Of a stretch of DNA of 64,000 nt, positions 9,947-19,457 are shown in pieces. The position numbers and the translations under genes are program-made. The DNA is taken from positions 372,001 to 436,000 of the forward strand of contig NZ_AMRV01000002.1 in assembly GCF_000342165.1 (NCBI RefSeq), read 5' to 3'. This stretch comes from Pacificimonas flava. Lineage in GTDB: Bacteria > Pseudomonadota > Alphaproteobacteria > Sphingomonadales > Sphingomonadaceae. Each line of letters starts with the position of its first letter. Within the stretch, counting starts at the first letter, position 1. Below the pieces are notes generated by a model. That model did no database searches. It was not told where the DNA came from and saw nothing but the letters and a program-made list of their open reading frames with translations.

Positions 9947-10291
9947 ATGGGCGCCGAGGGCTGGATCATCGATCCCGAAAGCGGCGCTCGCCATAGCGTT
10001 GCCGTCAGCATGCAGGGGCAAAGTTTCATCGTGGATCGCGATGACGGGCGGCGGCAGGGATTTTCCCCGGCGGCGCTCTTTCCCATCGAAATGCGCGATG
10101 GTGCCGAAATCTACGGCCTCACCGGTTCTGACCGGTTCCGGCTGGGTCTGACCCATGTGCGCGATCCGCTGATCGAGGCACGCCTGCCCCCGTTTTCCAT
10201 TTCGGGGCGGGGCGGCCTCTGGCGCTTTCGCGCCCTCCTCCTTATCGCCGCCACGATGGGGGCGGCGGGCGGAGCGCTGTTGATCGACTGA
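9947..10291 (+). CDS. small protein with one C-terminal membrane segment, function unknown
   Basis: A 114-residue protein I do not recognise. The ATG at 9947 follows GGGAAG at 9938-9943. The body is hydrophilic and mixed (WIIDPESGARHSVAV, then DRDDGRRQGFSPAALFPIE), and it ends in a single hydrophobic segment (ALLLIAATMGAAGGALL), suggesting a tail-anchored membrane protein. It is convergent with nadB, with only two bases between the stops. Confidence 0.6.
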   Translation: MGAEGWIIDPESGARHSVAVSMQGQSFIVDRDDGRRQGFSPAALFPIEMRDGAEIYGLTGSDRFRLGLTHVRDPLIEARLPPFSISGRGGLWRFRALLLIAATMGAAGGALLID

Positions 10292-10293
10292 CG

Positions 10294-11934
10294 CTAGCGA
10301 AACGCCTTCCAGCTTAGGACGGTATCCGCTGCCACGGGCATCGCGTCGGGCACATCCGCATTATAGTGCAGACCGCGGCTTTCCCGCCGCAGCTTCGACG
10401 ATTTGATGATCATCTCGGCCACGGTGACGAGATTGCGAAGTTCGATCAGGTCGGCCGTGATGCGAAAATTTCCGTAATAGTCCGCGATCTCGCGCGACAG
10501 CAGCTTCAGACGGTGCTCGGCCCGGTCCAACCGTTTGTCCGTGCGCACGATTCCGACATAGTCCCACATGAAGCGGCGCAGTTCCGCCCAATTGTGACTG
10601 ACGACGACCATCTCGTCGGAGTCGGTGACGCGGCTTTCGTCCCATGGCCGCACCGACTCCGCGCCAGCCGCCGGCAGATCGGCAGCGAGGATATCCTCTG
10701 CCGAGGACTGTCCGTAGACGAGGCATTCCAGCAGCGAATTGGACGCCATGCGATTGGCGCCGTGAAGACCGGACATGGAAACCTCGCCGATCGCATAGAG
10801 CCGGGGCAGGTCCGCCCGCCCGGCCTTGTCCACCATGACGCCGCCGCAGGAATAATGCGCTGCCGGGACCACCGGGATGGGCTGTGTCGCCGGGTCGATA
10901 CCCAATTGGCGCAGGCGGTTCGTGATCGTCGGAAAATGCCCCTCCACGAACTCCGCGCCCAGGTGACGCGCATCGAGAAAGACATGTTCGAGGCCCAGCC
11001 GCTTCATCTCATGATCGATCGCGCGGGCGACGATATCGCGCGGTGCCAGTTCCATGCGGTCGTCGAAGCGCACCATGAACCGCTCCCCGGCTGTCACCTC
11101 GCCGGTCGTCTCATTCCGCTCCGGCAGCCGCAAATAGGCTCCCTCGCCGCGCATGGCTTCGGTGATCAGGAAATTTCGCACCGCCGGATGATAGAGGCAG
11201 GTGGGATGGAACTGGTTGAATTCCATGTTCGCGACGCGGCAACCGGCCCGCCACGCCATGGCGATGCCGTCGCCCGTCGATCCGTCGGGGTTCGTGGAAT
11301 AAAGATAGACCCGGCTCGCGCCGCCGGACGCCAGCACCGTGGCGCGGCCAAGGATGCGTTCGACGCGCCGCTTGCCACGGCGCAGGGCATAGATGCCGCG
11401 GCAGGCTCTGGATGCACCCTTCGTCTCGACATGCCGCTCCGTGATCAGGTCGATGGCGATCAGATCGGGCAGAAGCGTGATGTTTTCGTTCGCGGCCGCG
11501 GCGCGTTCCAGCGCGTCCTGTACGGCCCAGCCGGTCGCATCGTCGACATGGACGATGCGGCGGGCCGAATGCCCGCCCTCCCGCGTCAGATGCCAACGCT
11601 CCGACAGGGTGTCACCCGGATTGAAGGGGACGCCCAGTTCCGCGAGGCGTTCGATGGCGGCCGGCGCATTCTCCACGACGAACTCGACGACGTCCCGATC
11701 GTTCAGCCCCGCGCCGGCGATCATCGTGTCGGCAATGTGCGATTCGAACGTGTCGCCGGGTTCCAGCACGGCGGCGATGCCGCCTTGCGCCCAGGATGTG
11801 GAGCCGGCCGAGATATCCCCCTTCGACAGCACCGCGACCTTCATCGTCTTCGCAAGATTGAGCGCGCAGGTCAGGCCCGCCGCGCCCGAACCGACGATGA
11901 CGACATCGAATTCCAGCGGCGCATGGCTAGCCAC
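10294..11934 (-). CDS. nadB: L-aspartate oxidase
   Basis: A flavoenzyme that oxidises L-aspartate to iminoaspartate, the first step of de novo NAD synthesis. The 546-residue protein shows the FAD motif VVIVGSGAAGL (residues 11-21), LSKGDISAGSTSWAQGGIAA, EGGHSARRIVH, the HPTCLYHP active-site region, and the C-terminal helical domain (HNWAELRRFMWDYVGIVRT). The start codon overlaps the upstream ABC ATPase gene by 8 bases. nadA and nadC are not in this window. Confidence 0.95.
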   Translation of the reverse strand: MASHAPLEFDVVIVGSGAAGLTCALNLAKTMKVAVLSKGDISAGSTSWAQGGIAAVLEPGDTFESHIADTMIAGAGLNDRDVVEFVVENAPAAIERLAELGVPFNPGDTLSERWHLTREGGHSARRIVHVDDATGWAVQDALERAAAANENITLLPDLIAIDLITERHVETKGASRACRGIYALRRGKRRVERILGRATVLASGGASRVYLYSTNPDGSTGDGIAMAWRAGCRVANMEFNQFHPTCLYHPAVRNFLITEAMRGEGAYLRLPERNETTGEVTAGERFMVRFDDRMELAPRDIVARAIDHEMKRLGLEHVFLDARHLGAEFVEGHFPTITNRLRQLGIDPATQPIPVVPAAHYSCGGVMVDKAGRADLPRLYAIGEVSMSGLHGANRMASNSLLECLVYGQSSAEDILAADLPAAGAESVRPWDESRVTDSDEMVVVSHNWAELRRFMWDYVGIVRTDKRLDRAEHRLKLLSREIADYYGNFRITADLIELRNLVTVAEMIIKSSKLRRESRGLHYNADVPDAMPVAADTVLSWKAFR

Positions 11935-12901
11935 CGAGCGCCCCCGATTGCGTCAGGTGCAGGAACACATCCTCCAGATCCGCCTCCCGCGTGGACACGT
12001 CCTCGACTGTCAGACCGCGTTCCGACAAGGCAGAGAGAAGGCGCCCGGCACCGATGCGGCTGCGGTCGTAGGTCAGCACCAGTTCGCGGGTGCCCACCAG
12101 CTCCGCCTTCATGACCGGCAGGTCCGGGGGAACTTCGCTGAGATCCCGGTCGACAATGGCGATCAGGCGCTTCTCGTGCGCCTGCGCCAACAGTGTCCCG
12201 GTCTCGTCGTTCGCGACGACCTCACCGTGGTTGATGATGGCGATGCGGTCGCAAAGCTCCTCCGCCTCTTCCAGATAATGCGTCGTCAGCACCACCGTGG
12301 TCCCCGCCGCGTGAAGCTCGCGCACATAGGTCCACAGCTGTTGGCGCAATTCGATATCGACGCCCGCCGTCGGTTCGTCGAGAATCAGGATGGGCGGATC
12401 GTGCACCAGCGCCTTGCCGATCAGCAGTCGCCGCTTCATCCCGCCGGATAGCGTGCGGGTATAGGCATTCGCCTTGTCGTCGAGGCGCAGCGCACGCAGG
12501 ATTTCCATGGAGCGGCGATATTCCGGCGCGATGCCGTACATGCCGGCCTGCAGCTCCAGCGTTTCCAGCGGCGTGAAGAACACGTCGAACATGATTTCCT
12601 GCGGCACGATGCCGATGGAGCGTTTGGCGTTGCGCGGATCCTTGTTGATGTCGAAGCCCCAGATGCGGGCGCTTCCCGACGTCTTGTTCACCAGACCGGA
12701 GAGAATGTTGATCAGCGTCGACTTGCCGGCGCCGTTTGGTCCGAGAAGGCCGAAGATCGAGCCGCGCGGCACGTCGAAGCTGACGCCCTTCAGTGCCTCT
12801 TTTCCTCCCTTGTAGGTCTTTCGAAGATCACGAATCTCAATCGCGGCCGGCTGGGAGGGGTCAGCAGGAACGGGGGGGGTCTTGGGGGCAGCGATCGTCA
12901 T
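11927..12901 (-). CDS. ABC transporter ATP-binding protein (ABC-2 exporter type)
   Basis: The ATPase subunit of an exporter, 324 residues, resembling YadG/CcmA-type proteins. It has Walker A GLLGPNGAGKST, signature LSGGMKRRL, Walker B ILILDEPTAGVD and the switch histidine in LTTHYLEEAEEL. A C-terminal extension (EDVSTREADLEDVFLHLT) is typical of the ABC-2 group. No permease gene adjoins it, so the partner must be elsewhere; its link to nadB is only an overlap of 8 bases. Substrate unknown. Confidence 0.9.
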   Translation of the reverse strand: MTIAAPKTPPVPADPSQPAAIEIRDLRKTYKGGKEALKGVSFDVPRGSIFGLLGPNGAGKSTLINILSGLVNKTSGSARIWGFDINKDPRNAKRSIGIVPQEIMFDVFFTPLETLELQAGMYGIAPEYRRSMEILRALRLDDKANAYTRTLSGGMKRRLLIGKALVHDPPILILDEPTAGVDIELRQQLWTYVRELHAAGTTVVLTTHYLEEAEELCDRIAIINHGEVVANDETGTLLAQAHEKRLIAIVDRDLSEVPPDLPVMKAELVGTRELVLTYDRSRIGAGRLLSALSERGLTVEDVSTREADLEDVFLHLTQSGALGG

Positions 12902-12916
12902 AGGGCCAAACGCGTA

Positions 12917-12951
12917 GCGGCGCGGGGACCGACCAGCAATCCCCGCGCCGC
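12917..12951. terminator. strong stem-loop with T-run on the plus-strand side
   Basis: Twelve perfect base pairs (12917-12928 with 12940-12951) enclose an 11-base loop, with five T at 12957-12961 on the plus strand. It sits after the minus-strand host-attachment gene and before the minus-strand ABC gene. The T-run is in the orientation that would stop plus-strand (antisense) transcription. On the minus strand it may simply protect or end the transcript. Confidence 0.55.
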
Positions 12952-12974
12952 CGCAGTTTTTCTTGTGCGCGGCC

Positions 12975-13415
12975 TCAGGCGGCCTTCACCATCTTCGCGA
13001 TTTCGTCCGGCGGCAGATTGGTTGCCTCCTTGTCGATTTCTCCGACAAGCCTGTCCTGAACCTCCTTATGATAATGCTGGCGCAGCTCGCCGAGCGTCTT
13101 GGGCGGGGCGACGACGATCAGCTTGTCATAGCGCCCTTGGTGCGCGCGCTTGTAGAGAACGTCGGCCGCGTCCGCAGCAAAGCGGTCCTCCGCCAACTGG
13201 TGAAAATCCGTATCCTCATAGGCGCTGCGCCCGGGACCGCCCGAATCGAAGGTGCGGCCGCGCCGGTTCGCCGCCTGTTCCCGGTTCGGCGGATTGTCCT
13301 GCTCATCCTTCCGGACCACGTCCAGATCGGGATATTCGTGGTCGCCCTCGTTGACGAGCAGCAGCATTTTCTCGCCGTCGACGACGCAGATTTCGGTCTT
13401 GTGAGCCAGTTCCAA
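12975..13415 (-). CDS. host attachment family protein (baeRF-like), TTG start
   Basis: A 146-residue protein of the family named protein required for attachment to host cells. It shows [10 protein letters not shown] near the start, then [49 protein letters not shown] and the ending [16 protein letters not shown], all characteristic. The start is taken as TTG at 13415 because AAGGAG lies 9 bases upstream and residues before it are arginine-rich noise. The real biochemical role of this family is unclear; a relation to release-factor-like folds has been proposed. Confidence 0.82.
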   Translation of the reverse strand: MELAHKTEICVVDGEKMLLLVNEGDHEYPDLDVVRKDEQDNPPNREQAANRRGRTFDSGGPGRSAYEDTDFHQLAEDRFAADAADVLYKRAHQGRYDKLIVVAPPKTLGELRQHYHKEVQDRLVGEIDKEATNLPPDEIAKMVKAA

Positions 13416-13510
13416 ACCGTCTCTCCTTCTTGTCTTGTGTGTGCGCCCCCAACGCGCCGCCGTCCGTGCCGGTTGCGAAGCGCCGCGCCGCCGTGCAGGA
13501 AGCGCGGGCC

Positions 13511-14788
13511 ATGCACGATATCCGCCTGATCCGGGACGACCCGGCCGCCTTCGACAAAGCCCTGAAACGCCGCGGTGTGGAGCCTGCCGCGACCGGCATC
13601 GTCGCCGCAGATGCACAGCTGCGCGCGGTGCAGACCGAGATGCAGACGGCGCAGTCGCGCCGCAACGAAGCCTCCAAGCTGATCGGCCAGGCCATGGCGG
13701 CCGGGAACAAGGAGGAGGCGGAACGGCTGAAGCAGGAGGTCGCGGCGCTGAAGACGCACGTGCCGGAGCTCGAGGAGCGTGAGCGCACGCTGCGCAGCGA
13801 TCTTCAGGCCGCTTTGTCCGCGCTGCCCAACCTGCCGGCGGACGATGTGCCGGACGGGCTGACGGAGGCGGACAACCTGTTCGTCAGCGACTGGAGCGAA
13901 AAGCCGGCGTTCGACTTCGCTCCGCGCGAACATGACGAGATCGGCGCGCCGCTCGGCCTCGACTTCGAAACGGCGGCCGCCATCTCGGGTTCGCGATTCG
14001 CCGTTCTGAAGGGCGGGGCGGCGCGGCTGCACCGCGCGCTCGGCCAGTTCATGCTGGACGTGCAGACAGCGGAGAACGGTTATGAGGAGGTGGCGCCGCC
14101 GCTGCTCGTCAGGGACGAGGCGCTCTACGGCACCGGTCAGCTTCCGAAGTTCGCGGAGGATCAGTTCCGCACCACCGACGACCGCTGGCTGATTCCGACG
14201 GCGGAGGTACCGCTGACCAATATCGTGCGGGACAGCATTGTTCCGGAGGGCAGCCTTCCGCTGCGCTTCGCGGCGCTCACCACCTGCTTCCGTTCGGAGG
14301 CGGGATCGGCCGGACGGGACACGAAGGGCATGATCCGGCAACACCAGTTCGACAAGGTCGAGCTTGTTTCCATCGTTCGTCCAGAGAACGCCGCCGCCGA
14401 ATTGGAGCGCAAGACGCGCGCGGCGGAGGGCATTTTGGAACGGCTGGGCCTGCATTACCGGCGCATGCTGCTGAGCGCGGGCGACATGGGCTTCGGCGCG
14501 CGCAAGACTTTTGATCTCGAAGTGTGGCTGCCGGGACAGGACACCTACAGGGAAATCAGTTCCATTTCCTGGTTCGGCGATTTCCAGGCGCGCCGCATGA
14601 ACGCCCGCGCAAAGCTGGACGGTTCAAAGCAGACGACCTTCCTCCACACGCTGAACGGCTCCGGTCTCGCGGTCGGCCGCGCCTTCGTCGCTGTCCTGGA
14701 GAACTACCAGCGCGCCGATGGCAGCGTCGCCGTGCCCGAAGCCCTGCGGCCCTATATGGGCGGCCTGACCGAATTGAGCCCCGCCTGA
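13511..14788 (+). CDS. serS: seryl-tRNA synthetase
   Basis: Charges tRNA-Ser (and tRNA-Sec where present). The 425-residue enzyme begins [20 protein letters not shown], followed by the long coiled-coil arm (about residues 30-105) that grips the tRNA. The class II motifs follow: [20 protein letters not shown] (motif 2) and [20 protein letters not shown] (motif 3). The ATG at 13511 follows AGGAAG. The stop and the surE start share one base (TGATG), so the two genes are translationally linked. Confidence 0.96.
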   Translation: MHDIRLIRDDPAAFDKALKRRGVEPAATGIVAADAQLRAVQTEMQTAQSRRNEASKLIGQAMAAGNKEEAERLKQEVAALKTHVPELEERERTLRSDLQAALSALPNLPADDVPDGLTEADNLFVSDWSEKPAFDFAPREHDEIGAPLGLDFETAAAISGSRFAVLKGGAARLHRALGQFMLDVQTAENGYEEVAPPLLVRDEALYGTGQLPKFAEDQFRTTDDRWLIPTAEVPLTNIVRDSIVPEGSLPLRFAALTTCFRSEAGSAGRDTKGMIRQHQFDKVELVSIVRPENAAAELERKTRAAEGILERLGLHYRRMLLSAGDMGFGARKTFDLEVWLPGQDTYREISSISWFGDFQARRMNARAKLDGSKQTTFLHTLNGSGLAVGRAFVAVLENYQRADGSVAVPEALRPYMGGLTELSPA

Positions 14789-15552
14789 TGCGTATCCTGC
14801 TGACCAACGATGACGGCATCCATGCCCCCGGCCTCGAAGTGCTGGAGGCGATCGCCGCGGAGCTGTCGGACGACATATGGATCGTCGCTCCTGCCGAGGA
14901 GATGTCGGGCGCCGGCCATTCGCTGACCCTCACCGTGCCCGTTCGCCTGCGCCGGCATGGCGAGCGGCGCTTTTCCGTGGTCGGCACGCCGACGGACAGC
15001 GTCATGATGGCGCTTGGCCATGTGATGCAGGAGGTAAGGCCCGATCTGGTCCTGTCCGGCGTCAATCGCGGCGGCAACCTTGCCGAGGACGTCACCTATT
15101 CAGGCACCGTATCCGCCGCCATGGAAGGAACGCTGTACGGCGTCCGCTCCATCGCCCTCAGCCAGGTCATGTCCGACCTGACGACGACCGAGGCGTTCGC
15201 GACCGCGCGCGCATGGGGACCGCGCGTCCTTCGCCCGCTGATCGACATGGAGTGGCAGAAGGGTGTCCTCCTGAACGTGAATTTCCCGCCGGTCGCGCCG
15301 GACGCTGTGACCGGCGTGCAGGTGGCCGAGCAGGGTTTCCGCGACCTTGGCCAGACCGCCATCGAGAAGCGCACCGATACGCGCGGCTTCGATTATTTCT
15401 GGTTCGGTCTGGGCCGCGAATCACCGCAACCGGGGCATGAGACCGACCTGAAGGCGATGCGGCAAGGCGCCGTCTCGGTAACGCCCCTGCATCTCGACAT
15501 GACGCACTATCCAACGATGGACCGGCTTCGCGGCGCGCTGAAAAACGTCTGA
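14788..15552 (+). CDS. surE: 5'/3'-nucleotidase SurE
   Basis: A metal-dependent nucleotidase acting on nucleoside monophosphates, linked to stationary-phase survival. The 254-residue protein starts [16 protein letters not shown] with the metal ligands Asp8 and Asp9. It has PAEEMSGAGHSLT, VGTPTDSV and SGVNRGGN with the conserved asparagine, plus YSGTVSAAMEG. It lies between serS and an nlpD-like gene; in many bacteria pcm sits between surE and nlpD but it is absent here. Confidence 0.95.
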   Translation: MRILLTNDDGIHAPGLEVLEAIAAELSDDIWIVAPAEEMSGAGHSLTLTVPVRLRRHGERRFSVVGTPTDSVMMALGHVMQEVRPDLVLSGVNRGGNLAEDVTYSGTVSAAMEGTLYGVRSIALSQVMSDLTTTEAFATARAWGPRVLRPLIDMEWQKGVLLNVNFPPVAPDAVTGVQVAEQGFRDLGQTAIEKRTDTRGFDYFWFGLGRESPQPGHETDLKAMRQGAVSVTPLHLDMTHYPTMDRLRGALKNV

Positions 15553-15604
15553 ACCGGCTCCGCGGCAGATGACGGGCCGCGCGCGCCGATGCTACAAGCG
15601 CGCC

Positions 15605-16687
15605 ATGCTGTCTCGTGCCGGTAATCTCTGCGTGCCTGTTCTGGCGCTTGGCCTCACCATGCTTTCAGCCTGCGTGCCGCCGCGGGAGGAGGGTTACCAG
15701 CCACCGGGGCGCGGGACACCGATGCCGGCCCCGCCCCGGCCAGAGGCGCCCGCGCGCGACACGCCGGGAACGCGCTGGCAGCCGCGCGAGGTCGTGCGCA
15801 ACGCGAAGCCGGTCGCGGGGCAGACCTATGTCGTCCAATCCGGCGACAGCCTGTCGGTGATCGCGGACCGAACGGGCAGCGCCACGCGCGCCATCGGCAA
15901 GGCGAACGGCCTGCCGCCGCCCTACACCATCTATCCCGGTCAGCGTCTGGCCATTCCGGGCGGACGCTATCACCGGGTCAACCGCGGCGAGACCGGTATT
16001 GCCATCGCGCTGGCCTACGGCGTTCCGTGGGACGCCATCGTGGCGGCGAACAATCTGCAGCCCCCCTATCTGCTGCGCGTCGGCGACCGGCTGCTGCTGC
16101 CGGACTCGCAACCCGTGCGAACGGCGGACTCCGCGCCGGGAAGGCGCCCCGCCGAAACGGCGACAACACCGCCGCAGACGCAAGCGCCCGAGCAGATGGC
16201 GGCGTTCGATATCGATATCGACGACATCATCACCGGCGGCGAACCGGCGCAGCCGCCCGAGGCGCCGCCGCCCCAGACCGCCAAGCCCCGGGCCCCCGTC
16301 CCCTTCGACGGACGGTTCGCCTGGCCGGTGGAGGGAAAGCTCGTCTCCGGCTACGGCGCGAAGGAGGGCGGTCTATACAATGACGGCATCAACATCGCCG
16401 CGCCGAAGGGCACGAAGGTTCGCGCCGCCGCCAGCGGCACGGTCATCTATGCCGGCAACGGCATTCGTGGCTGGGGCAACCTTGTTCTCGTAAAGCATGA
16501 CGATGAATGGGTCAGCGCCTATGCGCACAATGACGCGTTCTACGTGGAGCGCGGCGACAGCGTTTCGCGCGGGGACGTGATCGCGGAAGTGGGGGAAACG
16601 GGCTCCGTGGAAAGTCCGCAGCTTCATTTCGAACTGCGCCGGGGCCGCCGCGCCATCGACCCGCGCGACAAGCTGCCGGCAAGCTAG
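15605..16687 (+). CDS. nlpD: NlpD-like lipoprotein with two LysM repeats and a LytM (M23) domain
   Basis: An outer-membrane lipoprotein, probably an activator of septal amidases. The signal peptide ends in the lipobox LSAC (Cys23). Two LysM repeats follow (about residues 77-165), then a proline/alanine linker and a C-terminal LytM domain (about 240-357). In the LytM domain the first zinc-ligand motif is changed: NDGINIAA replaces the usual HxGxDxxx. YAHNDAF and LHFELRRG remain. This pattern matches E. coli NlpD, which is catalytically dead. The start at 15605 begins the signal peptide directly. The surE-nlpD order supports the assignment. Confidence 0.86.
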   Translation: MLSRAGNLCVPVLALGLTMLSACVPPREEGYQPPGRGTPMPAPPRPEAPARDTPGTRWQPREVVRNAKPVAGQTYVVQSGDSLSVIADRTGSATRAIGKANGLPPPYTIYPGQRLAIPGGRYHRVNRGETGIAIALAYGVPWDAIVAANNLQPPYLLRVGDRLLLPDSQPVRTADSAPGRRPAETATTPPQTQAPEQMAAFDIDIDDIITGGEPAQPPEAPPPQTAKPRAPVPFDGRFAWPVEGKLVSGYGAKEGGLYNDGINIAAPKGTKVRAAASGTVIYAGNGIRGWGNLVLVKHDDEWVSAYAHNDAFYVERGDSVSRGDVIAEVGETGSVESPQLHFELRRGRRAIDPRDKLPAS

Positions 16688-16705
16688 GCAGCCCGGGCCC
16701 CGGCG

Positions 16706-17437
16706 CTACCGCGGAGCAGCGGACTCCTCCTCGCTCAGCGCAATCCGCATGGCTTCCGCCTGTACCGCCTCATCGTCCGGCGCGAGGCGTACGGCCTCTC
16801 GTATCGCCGCCTCGGCAGCGGGCATGTCGTCGTCGCGGCGCGCGGCGGTTGCCAGCAGCAGCCAGATTTCCTCGTCATCGGGATTCGCCTCGGTCGCGGC
16901 CGCCAGATCGGCGCGGGCGGTCGTCAGGTCGCCCTTCGCCACTGCAACGCGGGAGCGGAGCTTTCGCACTGCCGCCTCGCCCGCCCGGTCGCCTTCGTCG
17001 AGGGCCAGAAAGGCGCGGCCGACCAACTCCTCGCCGCGTGCCAGTTCTCCGCCGATCAGCGCTGCCTCCGCCGCGAGCCGGTAGAGTTCGGCATCCTGCT
17101 GCAGTCCCTCTGCCTCCGCGATCCCCGCGGCGGCGGCGAAATCCCCCGCCGCTTCGGACGTCTTGCCGAGGCTCATCTCCGCTTCGCCCAGACAATGCCG
17201 GGCGGGAACGCCTCCATTGGCGGCAATCCACTCATTGGCCAGCCGCTCGGCGCGTTCGGGCTCGTTCGCCGCCATGCGCAGGCAATCGACATAGGCGTCA
17301 TGCGCTGTCGGCTCCGCGTCGGCGTCCGGCGCAGTCTGGGGGGCCGGAACCGGTTCCGGCAAAAAGGCATCGCCCAGCGGCGGGTCCTGGGACGGGGTGA
17401 CGGCCAACGCGGCGAAGATGACGAGCGGCAGGCTCAT
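16706..17437 (-). CDS. secreted tetratricopeptide-repeat protein
   Basis: A 243-residue protein with a short hydrophobic N-terminus (MSLPLVIFAALAVT) and then helical repeats. The last two repeats (ATEANPDDEEIWLLLATAARRDDD and AAEAAIREAVRLAPDDEAV) fit the TPR pattern. Probably periplasmic or membrane-tethered and used for protein contacts; no enzymatic motif is visible. The start ATG at 17437 overlaps the stop of the upstream hydrolase gene (ATGA), so the two are co-translated. It is convergent with nlpD. Confidence 0.72.
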   Translation of the reverse strand: MSLPLVIFAALAVTPSQDPPLGDAFLPEPVPAPQTAPDADAEPTAHDAYVDCLRMAANEPERAERLANEWIAANGGVPARHCLGEAEMSLGKTSEAAGDFAAAAGIAEAEGLQQDAELYRLAAEAALIGGELARGEELVGRAFLALDEGDRAGEAAVRKLRSRVAVAKGDLTTARADLAAATEANPDDEEIWLLLATAARRDDDMPAAEAAIREAVRLAPDDEAVQAEAMRIALSEEESAAPR

Positions 17438-18210
17438 GGGCTGTTCGGTTCCAGCTGCTTGCAGAGTTCGGACACGGTACGGATCAGACGGTCGATATCC
17501 TCCTTTCGTGACAGTCGGTGATCGCCGTTCTTGACCAGCGTGACCGTCACGTCGGACCCCGTGAGCGCGGCGGCGAGATCCACCGAGACCCGCCACGGCA
17601 CATCGGTATCGGCCTGACCGTGCAGAAGGCGCACCGGACATGTCAGCGGGATCGGGCCGCCGAGCAGCCGGTTCGCCTCGCCCGACCGCCAGAAGGCCGC
17701 GGTCGTCACATAGGGCTCATCCGAATATTCGCTTGCTTCCTCCAGCGTTTCGCCTCGCGCGAGGGTGGCCCGCTTTTCGTCCGAAAATCCCCAGCCCGTG
17801 AAATCCGGCGCAGCGGCAATGCCCACCATTCCGGCGATGCGCGGCGTCATGGCAAGTGCGGCGAGCAGCATCAGCCAGCCCCCCATCGAGGAGCCGATCA
17901 GGACCACCGGCCCCTCCACCACGCTTTCGACCAGTTGGACGACATCGTCCCGCCAGCTTTCCAGCGTTCCGTCGCGAAACGCCCCCTCGGACGCACCGCA
18001 GCCAGCATAATCGAGGCGCAGCATGGCGCGTCCGGTTTCCGCGGCCCATGTGTCGAGGGCGACCGCCTTTCCGCCCTCCATGTCCGACATGTAGCCGGGC
18101 AGGAAAACCAGTGTCGGTCCGGTGCCCGTGCGGTGGCGATAGGCAAGGCGGACACCGGCACGGTCCGAAAAGGCGAGCGGCGGCGGCATGGGCGCGGGAC
18201 TTTCGGTCAT
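17434..18210 (-). CDS. alpha/beta hydrolase
   Basis: A 258-residue cytoplasmic hydrolase. Visible elements are LVFLPGYMSDMEGGKA (oxyanion region), LRLDYAGCGAS, the nucleophile elbow GSSMGG, LLHGQADTDVPW supplying the acidic residue and NGDHRLSRKED supplying the histidine. The sequence resembles ABHD10/Ppt-type thioesterases, so a thioester or palmitoyl substrate is possible, but this is inference. It lies 18 bases after the acyl-CoA dehydrogenase gene on the same strand. Confidence 0.85.
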   Translation of the reverse strand: MTESPAPMPPPLAFSDRAGVRLAYRHRTGTGPTLVFLPGYMSDMEGGKAVALDTWAAETGRAMLRLDYAGCGASEGAFRDGTLESWRDDVVQLVESVVEGPVVLIGSSMGGWLMLLAALAMTPRIAGMVGIAAAPDFTGWGFSDEKRATLARGETLEEASEYSDEPYVTTAAFWRSGEANRLLGGPIPLTCPVRLLHGQADTDVPWRVSVDLAAALTGSDVTVTLVKNGDHRLSRKEDIDRLIRTVSELCKQLEPNSP

Positions 18211-18228
18211 CGGGCGCCCTTAGCGCAG

Positions 18229-19401
18229 CTATGCGCGCCCGAACAATTGCCGGCCGGCAAGGTCGAGCATGATCTCCTCCGACCCGCCGCCGATGGCGTT
18301 GACCCGAACCTCCCGGTAGATGCGCTCGATCTTCGACCCCTTCAGGTAACTTGCGCCGCCAAGGATCTGCGCTGCGTCGCGCGCCACCTGCTCCAGCATG
18401 CGCGTCGCCTGAACCTTCAGCATGGCGAAGTCGGCGGGCAGCGCCTTCCCCTCCCGCACCTGCCAGGCGCACAGGTCCACCCAGGCCTGCGTCGCCTCGA
18501 TCTGCCGCGCCATGTCGGCCAGCTTGATGCGAATGGCCTGATGCCCGGTCAGCGGTTTCCCGAACGTCTGCCGCTCGCCGGCATAAGCGGCCGCCTCCTC
18601 CAGACAGACGCGGGCATAGGCGCAGCAACCCTGCGCCATGCCGAGCCGCTCCCCGTTGAAATTCCGCATGATGGCGGCGAAGCCCGCATTTTCCGGGCCG
18701 ATCAGGTTTTCCGCCGGCACGCGCACATCGCCGAGAATGATGGAGGCGGTGTCCGAACAGTGCCAGCCCATCTTCTCGAGCGGTGTGCGCGACACGCCCG
18801 GGCGGTCCATTTCGATAAGAAGAAGGGATATGCCGCCCATTCCCTCCCCGCCCGTGCGAACCGCGGTCGTCAGGTAATCCGCGCGCATGCCTGAGGTGAT
18901 GAAGGTCTTTTCGCCGGAAACGACATAGTCGCCGCCGTCCCGAACCGCCCGCGTGCGCAGGTTGGCGACGTCGCTGCCGCCCGTGGGTTCGGTAATGCCC
19001 AATGCGATGATCTTCTCACCGGCAAGGACATCAGGAGCGACACGTTCCTTCATGGCGTCCGAACCGGCCGCGAGTATGGGCGGCAGACCGATGCCGTGCG
19101 TCATCAGGCTGGCGGTCAGGCCGCCGGCGCCGACACGCGCCAGTTCCTCCGACTGGGTCAGCGAATGGAAGATGTCGAAGCCGTCCGAATGCCCGCCATA
19201 GGCCTCCGGATAGCCGAGGCCGAGAATGCCCGCCTCCGCCGCCCTCCGGTGAAGGCTGCGCGGCAATTGCCGCTCCTCCTCCCAGCGGTCGATGTTGGGT
19301 GCGATCTCCCTTGCCACGAACCGGCGTACAGACTGCGCCACGGCCTCGTGACTGTCGTCATAATAGGGGGAGCGGGAGCGCCAGTCGTCGAACAGGGTCA
19401 T
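18229..19401 (-). CDS. acyl-CoA dehydrogenase
   Basis: A FAD-dependent dehydrogenase of acyl-CoA thioesters, 390 residues. It shows ITEPTGGSDVANLRT and VSGEKTFITSGM (FAD and substrate binding), RQTFGKPLTGHQ, and QILGGASYLKGSKIERIYREVR near the end. The C-terminal glutamate used by short and medium-chain enzymes is replaced (AIGGGSEEIM). A glutamate in FNGERLGMA (Glu251) lies where isovaleryl- and long-chain enzymes keep their base, so the enzyme is probably active on branched or long chains. It leads a minus-strand cluster with a hydrolase and a TPR gene. Confidence 0.92.
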   Translation of the reverse strand: MTLFDDWRSRSPYYDDSHEAVAQSVRRFVAREIAPNIDRWEEERQLPRSLHRRAAEAGILGLGYPEAYGGHSDGFDIFHSLTQSEELARVGAGGLTASLMTHGIGLPPILAAGSDAMKERVAPDVLAGEKIIALGITEPTGGSDVANLRTRAVRDGGDYVVSGEKTFITSGMRADYLTTAVRTGGEGMGGISLLLIEMDRPGVSRTPLEKMGWHCSDTASIILGDVRVPAENLIGPENAGFAAIMRNFNGERLGMAQGCCAYARVCLEEAAAYAGERQTFGKPLTGHQAIRIKLADMARQIEATQAWVDLCAWQVREGKALPADFAMLKVQATRMLEQVARDAAQILGGASYLKGSKIERIYREVRVNAIGGGSEEIMLDLAGRQLFGRA

Positions 19402-19457
19402 GGCGCCACGGTAACCGCCCGGCAGTCCTGCCGCGCCCCTCAGTTCGGATAAGCCCC

